DNA of 64,000 bases, from NCBI RefSeq assembly GCF_024105655.1, contig NZ_JAAAMH010000001.1:124001-188000 (forward strand). Direction: 5' to 3'. Within the stretch, counting starts at the first letter, position 1. Every line of letters begins with the position of its first letter. The position numbers were made by a program, and so were the translations under genes. This DNA is from Aliihoeflea sp. 40Bstr573. Its GTDB lineage: Bacteria > Pseudomonadota > Alphaproteobacteria > Rhizobiales > Rhizobiaceae. Below, piece after piece: positions 1-8,192 of this stretch. Below the pieces are notes generated by a model that was not told where the DNA came from, made no database searches, and was given only the letters and a program-made list of their open reading frames with translations.

Positions 1-18
1 GCTCCCATTAATCATCCT

Positions 19-891
19 GTGCCGCTGCTCGATCTCGACCTGTTGCGCACCTTCGTGGCCATTGCGGAGACGGGCAGCTTCACGGCCGCGGCCAGTGCCG
101 TGTTCCGCACGCCGTCGGCGGTATCCATGCAGATCAAAAAGCTCGAGGAGATTCTGGGGCGTTCGGTCTTCTCGCGCGATGCGCGCTCCGTGACGCTGAC
201 CAGTGATGGCGAACTCCTGATAGGCTACGCGCGGCGGCTGATCGCGCTGAACCGGGAAGCAGTATCGAAATTCGTCATCCCCGACATTTCCGGTGTGGTG
301 CGGCTCGGCTCGCCTGACGATTACGGCGAGCGCGTGCTTCCACATGTGCTCAAGCGTTTCGCGAAGACCCATCCGGCGATCGCCGTCGACGTCGTCATCG
401 ACCAGTCGAGCAATCTGCGGCAGCGGCTGTCGGATGGCGGGCTCGACATCACGCTTTTCACCGTCTGCCGCAACATTCCGGCCGAAGCCGAAATCCTCCT
501 GACCGAGCCGATCGTCTGGGGCGGCGCCAAGGGTGGCTGCGCGCATATGCGAGAGCCGCTGCCGCTGTCGATCTGGGAAGAAGGCTGCGCCTGGCGCTCG
601 GTGGCGCTTGAAGCGCTCGGCCGGGCCGGTCGCGAATACCGCATCGCCTATATGAGTGCGCACACGGCCGGCCAGCGCTCGGCAATCCTGTCGGACCTCG
701 CCGTCGCGCCGCTGCCGCGCTCCTTCATCGGCGAGGAGATCGTGGCGCTCGGGCCGGAAGAGGGCCTGCCGCTGCTGCCGACCTACAATCTGGCGATGAC
801 GGTGGCGCCGGACGCCTCGGCGCCGGTGAAGGCGGCGGCGGACCACATCCGCGCGACGTTCGAAAGCTTCCGCGAAACCGGGAAATTCTAG
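19..891 (+). CDS. LysR-family transcriptional regulator
   Basis: This is a 290-residue DNA-binding regulator with a GTG start 18 bases from the window edge, so its promoter is not visible. Residues 1-60 form the LysR winged helix-turn-helix (LLRTFVAIAETGSFTAAA, then SAVSMQIKKLEE, the recognition helix). Residues about 90-285 fit the two-lobed effector-binding domain (VRLGSPDDYGERVLPHVL). The C-terminal half resembles LrhA-like members more than metabolic-operon LysRs. It converges on the corrinoid activase gene and shares its last four bases with it. A role in controlling the neighbouring methyl-transfer cluster is possible but only inferred from position, because LysR genes usually act on divergent neighbours and the upstream neighbour lies outside the window. 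Confidence 0.9.
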   Translation: MPLLDLDLLRTFVAIAETGSFTAAASAVFRTPSAVSMQIKKLEEILGRSVFSRDARSVTLTSDGELLIGYARRLIALNREAVSKFVIPDISGVVRLGSPDDYGERVLPHVLKRFAKTHPAIAVDVVIDQSSNLRQRLSDGGLDITLFTVCRNIPAEAEILLTEPIVWGGAKGGCAHMREPLPLSIWEEGCAWRSVALEALGRAGREYRIAYMSAHTAGQRSAILSDLAVAPLPRSFIGEEIVALGPEEGLPLLPTYNLAMTVAPDASAPVKAAADHIRATFESFRETGKF

Positions 892-2951
892 TCTCGGCTG
901 CGCCTTGCCGCGCGTTCCTCGCGTGAACGGCGGCGCGGGGCGCCATCGCCTTCGTTGGAGGGGGTGGCCTTGCGTTCCGGCAGTTTCACCTGGGCCGCGA
1001 GCTTCGGGAACGGATCTACCTTGTTTGGCAGCGCCATCGCGTCGATGAAGAGCTGCTGGAAATGCGGCTCCAGTGCCGTCTCGATCTTGTCGATGCGCTT
1101 GACGGTGTCTTCGATCTCGCGGCGATGGTCGCGATTCAAGAGCGCCATCAGCGCGCCCGTGCCTGCCGCGTTGCCGACCGCCTTGACCTCGGACAGGTCG
1201 CAATCGGGGATGAGACCCAGCACCATCGCATATTTCGGGTCGATGAAGGAGCCGAAGGCGCCGGCGAAGCAGATCGTGTCGACCGTTTCCACGCCCTGCT
1301 TTTCCATCAGGAGCTTTATGCCGGCATAAAGCGCGGACTTGGCGAGCTGGATCGCCCGCACGTCGTTTTGCGTTACGGTGATGCGCTGCTTGCCTTCGTA
1401 GAGAACGTAGGTCGCAGTGCGTCCGGAGGCTTCGATGCGCGCAGACTTTGCGGCAAGAGAGCCATCGACGACGCCATCTTCAGTGATGATGCCGGCAAGG
1501 TACATCTCGGCGACGACCTCGATGATGGCCGAGCCGCAGATTCCGGTGATGCCGACGGCCTCGGCGTCCTCGAAGAAGCCCGGCTCGTCCGACCACTTGT
1601 CGACGCCGATGACGCGGAACTTGGGCTCCAGCGTCTCGGGATCGATGCGCACGCGCTCGATGGCACCGGGGGCCGCGCGCTGGCCCGACGAAATCTCGGC
1701 GCCTTCGAAGGCGGGGCCAGTCGGCGATGAAGCGGCTAGAAGGCGCTGGCGGTTGCCCAGGACGATCTCCGCGTTGGTGCCGACATCGACGAGGAGCATC
1801 ATGCGGTCCTGCCGGTGCGGGCCTTCCGACAGCGTCGCGCCGGCCGCATCCGCGCCGACATGGCCGGCAATGCACGGCAGGACGTAGACGCGCGCACCGT
1901 GATTGATCTTGAGCCCGATCTCGCTCCCCCATGTGTGCACCGCGCCTGAAACGGCGAGGGCGAAGGGCGCCTGGCCGAGCTCGGTTGGATCAATGCCGAG
2001 GAAGAGATGGTGCATGATCGGATTGCCGACGAAGACGGCGTCGAGGAGCGTGTCGGGTTCGACCTCGGCTTCGGTGCAGACCTTGTCGATCAGGTCATTG
2101 ACCGCGCCGCGCACGGCCTTGGTCATCGCCTCGCGTCCGTCCGGGTTCATCATGACGTAGGAGACGCGGCTCATCAGGTCTTCGCCGAAGCGGATCTGCG
2201 GGTTCTGGGTGCCCGCGGTGGCGGCGATGCGGCCTGAAAGGAGCGAAACGAGGTGCATGGCGATGGTGGTCGAGCCGATATCGCAGGCAATGCCGTAGGC
2301 CTCGTTCTTAAGACCGGGCCAAAGCGCAATCAGCGTCGGTCGCGAGGAATCGAGGTCGCGGTGGATGGCGGCGGTCACGCCCCAACTTCCCTTGCGCAGG
2401 ATCGACTGCACCTGCGGCAGCAGATGCTGCGAGACGAGCAGGTCCTGCCAGCCCCAATCCTTTTCCAGCATCACCTTCAGCCGGTCGAGATCGCCGAGCG
2501 GCTTGTGCATGTCGGGCTCGTCGACCTCGACATAGCAGAGCTGGACCGCCGGATTGCGCTCGATCACGCGATCGATGGGCGACTTGCGCACGAGTTGCGC
2601 ATTGATCTGCACGTCCTGCGGCACGTCGATGACGAGATCGCCCTGGATCGTCGCGGAGCAGGAGAGGCGCCGGCCTTCCTTGAGGTCGCGCACCTTGGCG
2701 TAGCGCTGTTCCTTCGCACCGAAGGGCGAGATGTGATCGGCGGCAGACGAAATCTTGTGCTTGGCGAAATGCCCTTCCTGCACTTCGATCTGACAGCGCC
2801 CGCAAGTGGCGCGCCCGCCGCACACGCTCTCCACATAGACGCCAAGCTCGCGCGCGGCGTCGAGCACGGTGGTGCCGATGGGAAACCGCCCGCGCTTTCC
2901 GGAGGGCATGAAAAGGACCAGCGGGTCCTTGATATTGGACGGGGCGTTCAA
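888..2951 (-). CDS. Ferredoxin/ASKHA-domain corrinoid reductive activase (DUF4445, RamA/RACE-like)
   Basis: This 687-residue protein is a likely ATP-dependent reductase that returns inactive Co(II) corrinoid to Co(I). The N-terminus is a plant-type [2Fe-2S] ferredoxin with C44, C50, C53 and C98 (CGGRATCGRC). It is followed by a linker and a C-terminal ASKHA ATPase-like domain with the phosphate loops ACDIGSTTIAMHL and LLVDVGTNAEIVL and the segment ASSPTGPAFEGA. This matches the DUF4445 family of reductive activators of corrinoid enzymes, and it lacks the C-terminal two-[4Fe-4S] module of methanogen RamA. The last 16 residues hold eight Arg, an odd basic tail. It is the final gene of a minus-strand run behind the MtrH-like and MTHFR genes. 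Family is confident; the exact partner is inferred from context. Confidence 0.9.
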   Translation of the reverse strand: MNAPSNIKDPLVLFMPSGKRGRFPIGTTVLDAARELGVYVESVCGGRATCGRCQIEVQEGHFAKHKISSAADHISPFGAKEQRYAKVRDLKEGRRLSCSATIQGDLVIDVPQDVQINAQLVRKSPIDRVIERNPAVQLCYVEVDEPDMHKPLGDLDRLKVMLEKDWGWQDLLVSQHLLPQVQSILRKGSWGVTAAIHRDLDSSRPTLIALWPGLKNEAYGIACDIGSTTIAMHLVSLLSGRIAATAGTQNPQIRFGEDLMSRVSYVMMNPDGREAMTKAVRGAVNDLIDKVCTEAEVEPDTLLDAVFVGNPIMHHLFLGIDPTELGQAPFALAVSGAVHTWGSEIGLKINHGARVYVLPCIAGHVGADAAGATLSEGPHRQDRMMLLVDVGTNAEIVLGNRQRLLAASSPTGPAFEGAEISSGQRAAPGAIERVRIDPETLEPKFRVIGVDKWSDEPGFFEDAEAVGITGICGSAIIEVVAEMYLAGIITEDGVVDGSLAAKSARIEASGRTATYVLYEGKQRITVTQNDVRAIQLAKSALYAGIKLLMEKQGVETVDTICFAGAFGSFIDPKYAMVLGLIPDCDLSEVKAVGNAAGTGALMALLNRDHRREIEDTVKRIDKIETALEPHFQQLFIDAMALPNKVDPFPKLAAQVKLPERKATPSNEGDGAPRRRSREERAARRSRD

Positions 2952-2992
2952 TCTACTTCTTTCTAACGAAGCACCAGTTCAGACACGGAAGC

Positions 2993-3961
2993 CTATCCCC
3001 GCGCCATCCGGGCTTCCCGCCCGCCGCGGCGGCGGCCACCATTGCCATCGCCCGGGGCGTTGACGGGAACCGGGGCGGCGACCGCGTGACCGCCCTCGGC
3101 GGGCTTGTAGTCCTTGTAGGTACGTATCCAGGTGGTGCAGTCGCGGTCGGTGCCGTTCAGGACATTGGCGGCACGAACGGCCTCCATTTCCTGGGGACGG
3201 CAGGGGTTCATGATCGCGCTCGTCATGCCCGCGCCGATGACCATCGGAATGAAGCCGGCATTGATGCCGTGGCGGTGCGGCAGACCGAAGGAAATGTTGG
3301 ACAGGCCGCAGGTGGTGTTGACCTTCAGTTCCTCGCGCAGGCGACGCAGGAGCGCGAAGACCTGGCGACCGGCATCGCCCAGCGCGCCGATCGGCATGAC
3401 CAGCGGGTCAACCACGACGTCGTGCGCGGGGATGCCGAAATCGGCGCAGCGCTCGACGATCTTCTTGGCCACAGCGAACCGGACGTCCGGGTCCATCGAG
3501 ATGCCTGTCTCGTCATTGGAGATGGCGACGACGGGGACGTTGTACTTCTTGACCAGCGGCAGGATAGCCTCGAGCTTTTCTTCCTCGCCGGTGACCGAAT
3601 TCACCAGCGGCCGGCCCTTGGCGACCTTGAGCGCGGCCTCGATGGCGGCAGACACGGAACTGTCGATCGACAGTGGCACGTCGACGAGTTTCTGCACGAT
3701 CTGCAACGTCTGGACGAGAAGCGCCGGCTCGGTCGCGTTGGGATCGACAGCGGTGACGCCGGCATTGACGTCGAGCATCGTGGCGCCGGCGGCAACCTGT
3801 TCGAGCGCGTCCTTCGTCACCGTGTCGAAATTGCCCGCGACCATCTCGGCAGCGAGCTTCTTGCGGCCGGTCGGGTTGATGCGCTCGCCGATGACGCAAA
3901 AGGGCTGATCGAAGCCGATGATGATTTCCCTTGTCGCGGAGGCGACGATGGTGCGGGTCAT
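2993..3961 (-). CDS. Methyltetrahydrofolate:corrinoid methyltransferase (MtrH/AcsE-like pterin-binding)
   Basis: This 322-residue TIM-barrel pterin-binding protein moves a methyl group between a corrinoid protein and tetrahydrofolate. FCVIGERINPTGRKK near residue 20 and the segments LDVNAGVT and PLSIDSS are typical of the MeTr/MtrH family. The frame opens further upstream, but ATG at 3961 is preferred: AAGGA lies about eight bases before it, and the added 30 residues would be low-complexity and overlap the upstream gene. A C-terminal extension ends in an Arg/Gly-rich stretch (GGRRRGGREARMARG) not needed for the barrel. It sits 23 bases downstream of the MTHFR gene and 41 bases upstream of the activase, so all three are probably one transcript. 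Confidence 0.9.
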   Translation of the reverse strand: MTRTIVASATREIIIGFDQPFCVIGERINPTGRKKLAAEMVAGNFDTVTKDALEQVAAGATMLDVNAGVTAVDPNATEPALLVQTLQIVQKLVDVPLSIDSSVSAAIEAALKVAKGRPLVNSVTGEEEKLEAILPLVKKYNVPVVAISNDETGISMDPDVRFAVAKKIVERCADFGIPAHDVVVDPLVMPIGALGDAGRQVFALLRRLREELKVNTTCGLSNISFGLPHRHGINAGFIPMVIGAGMTSAIMNPCRPQEMEAVRAANVLNGTDRDCTTWIRTYKDYKPAEGGHAVAAPVPVNAPGDGNGGRRRGGREARMARG

Positions 3962-3984
3962 TTCGAGATCCTTGGGCGCGAGGA

Positions 3985-4851
3985 TTAGCGGGATGCGTGG
4001 ACGGCGGGCGAGGCGGCGTGGGTTGGCCACGAGCCGCGCTCGACGAGCCATTCGGCGCTTTTCTTCAAACCGCCGAAGGGGAAGACATGGATCTGCGCGA
4101 TGGCGCTGCCGGGCGTTGACTGCCAGTGCCTCTCAATCGGACCGACCATGCCCTCGGGTGAATGGCTGGTGGCGAGCGCAGTGAGTGACAGCGCATTCTT
4201 CTTCAGAAACTGGATCGAGTTTCCGACGCCGCACATGGCAGCGAACTTGATCAGCGTCGTGATCTTGGCTGGGCCTGCCACGCCGAGATGGACGGGCAGG
4301 TCGATGCCTTGAGCCTTCAAACCTTCGGCCCAGGAGATGAACTTCTGCGGATCGAAACCGAACTGGGTGACGATGCGCACGTCGATGCCGGAGCGCTTGG
4401 CGAAATCCTGCTTTTGCCGCAGCGCATCTATGGCTTGCGCGTCGGTAAAGTCGGGGCTGCCTTCCGGATGGCCGGCGACACCGAGATGAGAGATGCCGTA
4501 CTTTTCGAAAAAGCCGGTGTCGAGCACTTCCATCGTCGAGGCGAATTCGCCGGCCGGCTTGTCGAGCCCGCCGCCGATGACCAGGACGTCGGTAACGCCG
4601 GCCTCCTGTGTGGAGCGCTGGACACGCTCCTCGAGGGCGGCGCGGGTCGTCAGCCGGCGCGAGGCGAAATGCGGGACGGGCCGGTAGCCGAGATCGCGCA
4701 CGCGCCTGGCGGCGGCGACCAGCGTGTCGGTCGGGTCATTGCCGATGTCTGTAATGTAAACGCGCGAGCCTTCCGGAAAGAGACCCGGCAGGTCGTTGGA
4801 TTCGATGGCCTGCATGGGCGCAACCTCGATCGATGCAGCAATCTTCGTCAT
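3985..4851 (-). CDS. Methylenetetrahydrofolate reductase
   Basis: This 288-residue MetF-type flavoprotein interconverts 5-methyl- and 5,10-methylene-tetrahydrofolate. Recognisable stretches are YITDIGNDPTDTLVAAARRV, the mid-barrel VLVIGGGLDKP, GVAGHPEGSPDF, and FGFDPQKFISWAEGL, as in the single-domain bacterial family. It starts directly on the base after the stop codon of the upstream small gene (TGA then ATG) and is followed by the MtrH-like gene. In this context it probably runs in the oxidative direction, taking methyl-THF made by the corrinoid system toward methylene-THF. It may not be the cell's main MetF for methionine synthesis; that is inference from its neighbours. Confidence 0.9.
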   Translation of the reverse strand: MTKIAASIEVAPMQAIESNDLPGLFPEGSRVYITDIGNDPTDTLVAAARRVRDLGYRPVPHFASRRLTTRAALEERVQRSTQEAGVTDVLVIGGGLDKPAGEFASTMEVLDTGFFEKYGISHLGVAGHPEGSPDFTDAQAIDALRQKQDFAKRSGIDVRIVTQFGFDPQKFISWAEGLKAQGIDLPVHLGVAGPAKITTLIKFAAMCGVGNSIQFLKKNALSLTALATSHSPEGMVGPIERHWQSTPGSAIAQIHVFPFGGLKKSAEWLVERGSWPTHAASPAVHASR

Positions 4852-5169
4852 TCAGCGCTCCTCCGCCATATTCGCTTCACGACCACCGGATTTCACGAGC
4901 GCAACGAGGCGGTCGCGATCATAGGCGGTGTCAAATTCCATCAATGCCTTTTCGGCCTCGGCCTCAAGATCGTCTCCGACCGGCACTGGATCGGCTTTGC
5001 GCCACTCTGCAAGATACGCATCGGTCTCGCCTGCACCAGTGCGCATGGCACACATGTCGATCGCCTCGGTGAAGCGCAGGGGCAGTTCGCGCTTTGCGTT
5101 CTGCCGGCCCTTGCGCACGATCACCTGTGCGGGGATGTCGCGCCAGTACACGATGATGAGATCGGCCAT
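4852..5169 (-). CDS. Small 'virulence factor' domain protein (PF13769-like)
   Basis: This is a 105-residue soluble protein starting MADLIIVYWRDIPAQVIVRK. It resembles the short family labelled 'virulence factor' in alphaproteobacterial annotations (RFTEAIDMCAMRTGAGETDAYLAEW), whose function is unknown to me. It has no signal peptide or membrane segment; the second half is acidic and predicted helical. Its stop codon abuts the MTHFR start, so it is translated with the one-carbon genes. From memory, this family often sits beside MTHFR and corrinoid methyltransferase genes, suggesting an accessory part in the methyl-transfer pathway rather than virulence. That role is an inference. Confidence 0.8.
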   Translation of the reverse strand: MADLIIVYWRDIPAQVIVRKGRQNAKRELPLRFTEAIDMCAMRTGAGETDAYLAEWRKADPVPVGDDLEAEAEKALMEFDTAYDRDRLVALVKSGGREANMAEER

Positions 5170-5265
5170 GAAGGCTCCGTGAAATCAACCAGCCGGAGCA
5201 TTGCCGCATGGCGACGGGCGCTGCTTGTTGCCGGGCGACGCGGGTGCCTTCAAAAGCGACGCTTG

Positions 5266-5919
5266 TCAGATGCCGAAGACGGCGCTCGCCAGGAACGCGC
5301 CCGCGCCGACGACGGCTGCGATGATGGCGAGCGAAAGCGCGCCGAGGCCGAGCCCGACGGCGAGGAAGATGCCGTCGCGCTCCGACAGCGCCAGTCCGAT
5401 GACGGCGACGGAGAACGCCGGCAGCCAGTTGCCGAGTGGAATCGGCAGGAAGACGGCGACGGCGAGGACAAAGCTGGCCAGGCCGAGATAGCGGTCGGCC
5501 TGGGCCGTGTCGAACGGCCAGTTGCGTGGGCGCACCAGCCTTTCCAGCCATTCGAGACGTGGAACGACATAGCTGACAGCGTGACGGAAACGGTCCACGC
5601 CGATCGACTTGTCGAGGACGAAGCGCGGCAGCCACGCGGTGGGATAGCCCAGCATCATCTGCCCTGAGACCAGCATCAGCGGAATGCCGAGGACCAGCGT
5701 CGAGCCGGGCGGCAACGGCAGGAGGTTGAGCGCTGCGAAGAGAACGAGCAGCATTGCGAAACCGCGGTCCCCCATGGAATTGCGCAGTTCCTCGATTGAG
5801 ACCGAGTGTTCCGATTCGGCCGCCAGGCGCCGGAAAATCTGCGACAGGCGCGCCTTGCCTGCAGCCATGGCGGGCACGGGGACTGGCAGCATTTCGGAAC
5901 GGGCAAGTTCGTCGGTCAT
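5266..5919 (-). CDS. exoD: Exopolysaccharide synthesis ExoD-family membrane protein
   Basis: This 217-residue inner-membrane protein of the ExoD family (PF06055) has a short cytoplasmic N-terminus, LSQIFRRLAAESEHSVSIEE, and GDRGFAMLLVLFAALNLLPL, which opens the first of about four hydrophobic segments. ExoD was described in Sinorhizobium meliloti as needed for exopolysaccharide production and alkali tolerance; the molecular activity is not established. ATG at 5919 is chosen over the longer open frame because the extra residues are non-homologous and Arg/Ser-rich and would overlap the DUF4893 gene. It lies on the same strand as the corrinoid genes but is separated by 96 bases from the next one, so a link to them is doubtful. 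Confidence 0.88.
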   Translation of the reverse strand: MTDELARSEMLPVPVPAMAAGKARLSQIFRRLAAESEHSVSIEELRNSMGDRGFAMLLVLFAALNLLPLPPGSTLVLGIPLMLVSGQMMLGYPTAWLPRFVLDKSIGVDRFRHAVSYVVPRLEWLERLVRPRNWPFDTAQADRYLGLASFVLAVAVFLPIPLGNWLPAFSVAVIGLALSERDGIFLAVGLGLGALSLAIIAAVVGAGAFLASAVFGI

Positions 5920-6016
5920 TGTCGTCCGGTCATCCTTCGCAGTCGCCCGCCAAGATGGGCAGCGTCGACCACACCGCAATAGAACTAACATCGATTCATT
6001 GTGCGAATATTGCGGT

Positions 6017-6595
6017 CTATCGCCTGAACTCGAGAATGTCGAAAGTGGATTCGTAGCGCGGCAGGGGGAATTCGATCTGCCAGCTTTCCGCACCGGTGCG
6101 CACGGCGTAGCCGACCTGATCACTGTCGGTGCCCGCGCCGTATTCGGGCGCGGCGTCGCCGGCGACGAAAAACGCGCCGAGATAGGTCAGACGCGTGTCG
6201 CTCTCGGTGAAGAAGCGGCCGACGGTGCGCTGTGAGCCCGACAGCTTTTCAAGACGCCAGCCGGATCCGTCATCGGTGACGCGGCAGTCGAACCAGCCAT
6301 AGACGGCAAGCTTCGCCAATCCACCGGCCTTCAGCGTGCGGCACTGCCAGTTGCCCGTCATGTCGAAGTCGGAAAATGGCAACGGGTCCGCCTCTGCCGC
6401 CTTGCGTAGCGCGGCAAGCGCGGTGCGGCTGTCCGCGTTCTCCGCCTCGCCCAGCGCCTGCTGCTTGGCGCGGTCGAAGGCGGCGAGACGCTCACGGTCG
6501 GCGTCGGTGATCAAATCCTCGATCTCGCCGGTGGCGAGCGAGGCAGCTATTGAGGAGAAAATCGCGATAAGCGCGAGCGCGGGGCGGCGAAGCAT
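6017..6595 (-). CDS. DUF4893 periplasmic/secreted protein
   Basis: This 192-residue protein opens with a signal peptide (MLRRPALALIAIFSSIAASLA, cleavage probably just after). The mature part starts with a helical region and continues into FDMTGNWQCRTLKAGG, GWFDCRVTDDGSGWRLEKLS and YLGAFFVAGD, the features of DUF4893 proteins, whose function is unknown. Two cysteines (in WQCR and FDCR) could form a disulfide after export. It follows the DUF1638 gene by 20 bases on the same strand, so the two may be cotranscribed. No catalytic signature could be recognised. Confidence 0.85.
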   Translation of the reverse strand: MLRRPALALIAIFSSIAASLATGEIEDLITDADRERLAAFDRAKQQALGEAENADSRTALAALRKAAEADPLPFSDFDMTGNWQCRTLKAGGLAKLAVYGWFDCRVTDDGSGWRLEKLSGSQRTVGRFFTESDTRLTYLGAFFVAGDAAPEYGAGTDSDQVGYAVRTGAESWQIEFPLPRYESTFDILEFRR

Positions 6596-6615
6596 CGGTA
6601 GTCCAATATGGAGGT

Positions 6616-7260
6616 TCAGGCGCCCTGATTGGCCTTCTCATGTGCCCTTTTCAGGGCAGGGCCAAGATCGCCATAACCTGTGAAGCGTCGCTCATAGGCA
6701 AGGCCGAGCATGTCGGCGGCGCGGATGGCCACGGCTTCCAGCGCTGGATCGTCCGTTTGGGCGAGATAGACGACCTTCTCATAATTGCCGAAGAAGTCCG
6801 TGATCAGTTCGGGATGCCGGTCGAGGCCCATCGGCTTCATGAAGAAGGCATCGAAATGCCGGCACAGGAAATCGGTCATATAGAACGATGTCATGTCGCC
6901 GTCGGCGATCGCCTCGAAGGCGGGCAGGCCCTGGTAGAAGGCAAAGCAATGCGGGCCGTCGATGCGCTCGACGCCATGGGCGGCGCAGACCTTGTCGATA
7001 TCGCCCCCTGTCCCACAATCTGCATAGCCGACGAAAATGCTCGCAATGCCCTCGGCGCGGGCCCGTGCAATCGCAGTGTCGAGGGCGGGGGCGATACGGT
7101 CCGGGTGATAATGGAACTCGGCCGGCAGGCAAGTCAGGTCCAGATGATCGAGGTGCAAGGCGGCCTTAACCGCGATTATCTCGCGCGCAATCATCCCGCA
7201 GGCGATGACGAGAACCTTTTGCGGGTTGGCGCGTTCACCGAAGGAAGCTGGATTTTCCAT
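6616..7260 (-). CDS. DUF1638 protein of corrinoid methyltransferase clusters
   Basis: This 214-residue cytosolic protein matches DUF1638 (PF07796). The N-terminal KVLVIACGMIAREI is followed by CLPAEFHYHPDRI, FVGYADCGTGGDIDKVC and GPHCFAFYQGL, with conserved Cys and His that could bind a metal or corrinoid. From memory, the family co-occurs with corrinoid methyltransferases and is otherwise uncharacterised. It lies between the corrinoid protein gene and the MTHFR/MtrH/activase genes on the same strand. The Cys/His-rich pattern makes a cofactor-handling or substrate-processing role plausible, but nothing here proves a reaction. Confidence 0.85.
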   Translation of the reverse strand: MENPASFGERANPQKVLVIACGMIAREIIAVKAALHLDHLDLTCLPAEFHYHPDRIAPALDTAIARARAEGIASIFVGYADCGTGGDIDKVCAAHGVERIDGPHCFAFYQGLPAFEAIADGDMTSFYMTDFLCRHFDAFFMKPMGLDRHPELITDFFGNYEKVVYLAQTDDPALEAVAIRAADMLGLAYERRFTGYGDLGPALKRAHEKANQGA

Positions 7261-7286
7261 GCCTTATCATCGCGGGAGCAGATAAA

Positions 7287-7442
7287 ATGTCCAAGGCAAT
7301 TTCGCGTGTCGCCATCGTCTTCGCCGTCGTCGCCGTGGCCAGCGGCTGTGCAAACACCATCCGAGGCGTCGGTGCAGATGCCGCCAACACGGTGGATGCG
7401 ACGCAGTCGGCCGGCCGTAATGTTGCCGGCGCGGCAGAATAG
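7287..7442 (+). CDS. Entericidin-like small lipoprotein
   Basis: A 51-residue gene. It starts MSKAISRVAIVFAVVAVA and reaches the lipobox ASGC at residues 18-21, so the mature lipoprotein would be only 31 residues, beginning CANTIRGVGADAANTVDAT. This pattern (C-NTI-G-G-D--NT) is that of the entericidin EcnA/EcnB family of small envelope lipoproteins. A GGGAG ribosome-binding site lies about eight bases before the ATG. It reads against the flanking minus-strand genes, in the gap between the DUF1638 gene and the corrinoid protein gene, and ends at a strong hairpin terminator. Confidence 0.82.
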   Translation: MSKAISRVAIVFAVVAVASGCANTIRGVGADAANTVDATQSAGRNVAGAAE

Positions 7443-7466
7443 CGGTCGATCACGAACCGGATTTGA

Positions 7467-7489
7467 AAAGGGCGCCATGGGCGCCCTTT
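7467..7489. terminator. Bidirectional intrinsic terminator
   Basis: Perfect 10-base stem AAAGGGCGCC / GGCGCCCTTT with loop ATG. It lies 25 bases after the lipoprotein stop on the plus strand and just past the corrinoid-protein stop (7494) on the minus strand. The A/T tails on both arms let it act in both directions. If it works on the minus strand, the corrinoid protein gene is not cotranscribed with DUF1638. Confidence 0.8.
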
Positions 7490-7493
7490 CTTG

Positions 7494-8192
7494 TCAGACG
7501 GAAGCGCGGACGTTGTGCTTGCGCTTCATAAAATCCTTGGCAGTCTCGACCGCGACCGCCGCGTCCCGGCAATAGGCGTCGGCGCCGACAGCCTTTCCGA
7601 ACTCCTCGTTGAGAGGCGCACCGCCGACGAGAACGACGAAATCGTCGCGGATGCCCTTTTCCTTCATCGTGTCGATGACGACCTTCATGTAGGGCATGGT
7701 CGTTGTGAGGAGCGCAGACATGCCGATGATGTCCGGCTGATGCTCCTCGATCGCGTTCAGGTAGTTCTCGACCGGGTTGTTGATGCCCAGGTCGACCACG
7801 TCGAAGCCGGCGCCTTCCATCATCATGCCGACGAGGTTCTTGCCGATGTCATGGATGTCGCCCTTGACGGTGCCGATAACCATCTTGCCCTGCTTGGGTG
7901 CATTCGTGGCGGCCAGAAGCGGGCGCAGGATATGCATCCCGGCCTTCATCGCGTTGGCCGACAGAAGCACTTCGGGGACAAAGAGGATGCCGTCGCGAAA
8001 GTCCTCGCCGACGATTCGCATGCCCTCGACCAGCGCCTCGGTAAGCACCCTGTAGGGCTCCCAGCCGCGCTCCAGCAGGATGTTCGTGCCTTCCTCGATT
8101 TCTTCCTTCAGCCCATCATAAAGATCGTCATGCATCTGCTGCACGAGTTCGTCGTCGGACAGTTCGGAGAGGATGATTTCGTCGTCGGACAT
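7494..8192 (-). CDS. B12-binding corrinoid protein (MttC/MtgC/MtbC family)
   Basis: This 232-residue methyl carrier has a four-helix cap domain at residues 15-100 (GTNILLERGWEPYRVLTEAL, MRIVGEDFRDGILFVPEVLL) and a Rossmann cobalamin-binding domain at 104-225. The DxHxxG motif GDIHDIGKN has H114 as the lower cobalt ligand, followed by GMSALLTTTMPYM and VGGAPLNEEF. It accepts a methyl from the divergent MttB-family enzyme and passes it to the MtrH-like protein. A clean AGGAG site precedes the ATG. The N-terminal 35 residues hold 14 Asp/Glu and one Lys, unusually acidic, in contrast to the Arg-rich tails of its three likely partners. Confidence 0.95.
   Translation of the reverse strand: MSDDEIILSELSDDELVQQMHDDLYDGLKEEIEEGTNILLERGWEPYRVLTEALVEGMRIVGEDFRDGILFVPEVLLSANAMKAGMHILRPLLAATNAPKQGKMVIGTVKGDIHDIGKNLVGMMMEGAGFDVVDLGINNPVENYLNAIEEHQPDIIGMSALLTTTMPYMKVVIDTMKEKGIRDDFVVLVGGAPLNEEFGKAVGADAYCRDAAVAVETAKDFMKRKHNVRASV

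Noticed and set aside
4288-5667. A plus-strand open stretch of 459 codons opposite MTHFR, the small 'virulence factor' gene and exoD
   Set aside because: It spans three recognised minus-strand genes and has the His/Arg/Asp-rich composition of antisense frames.
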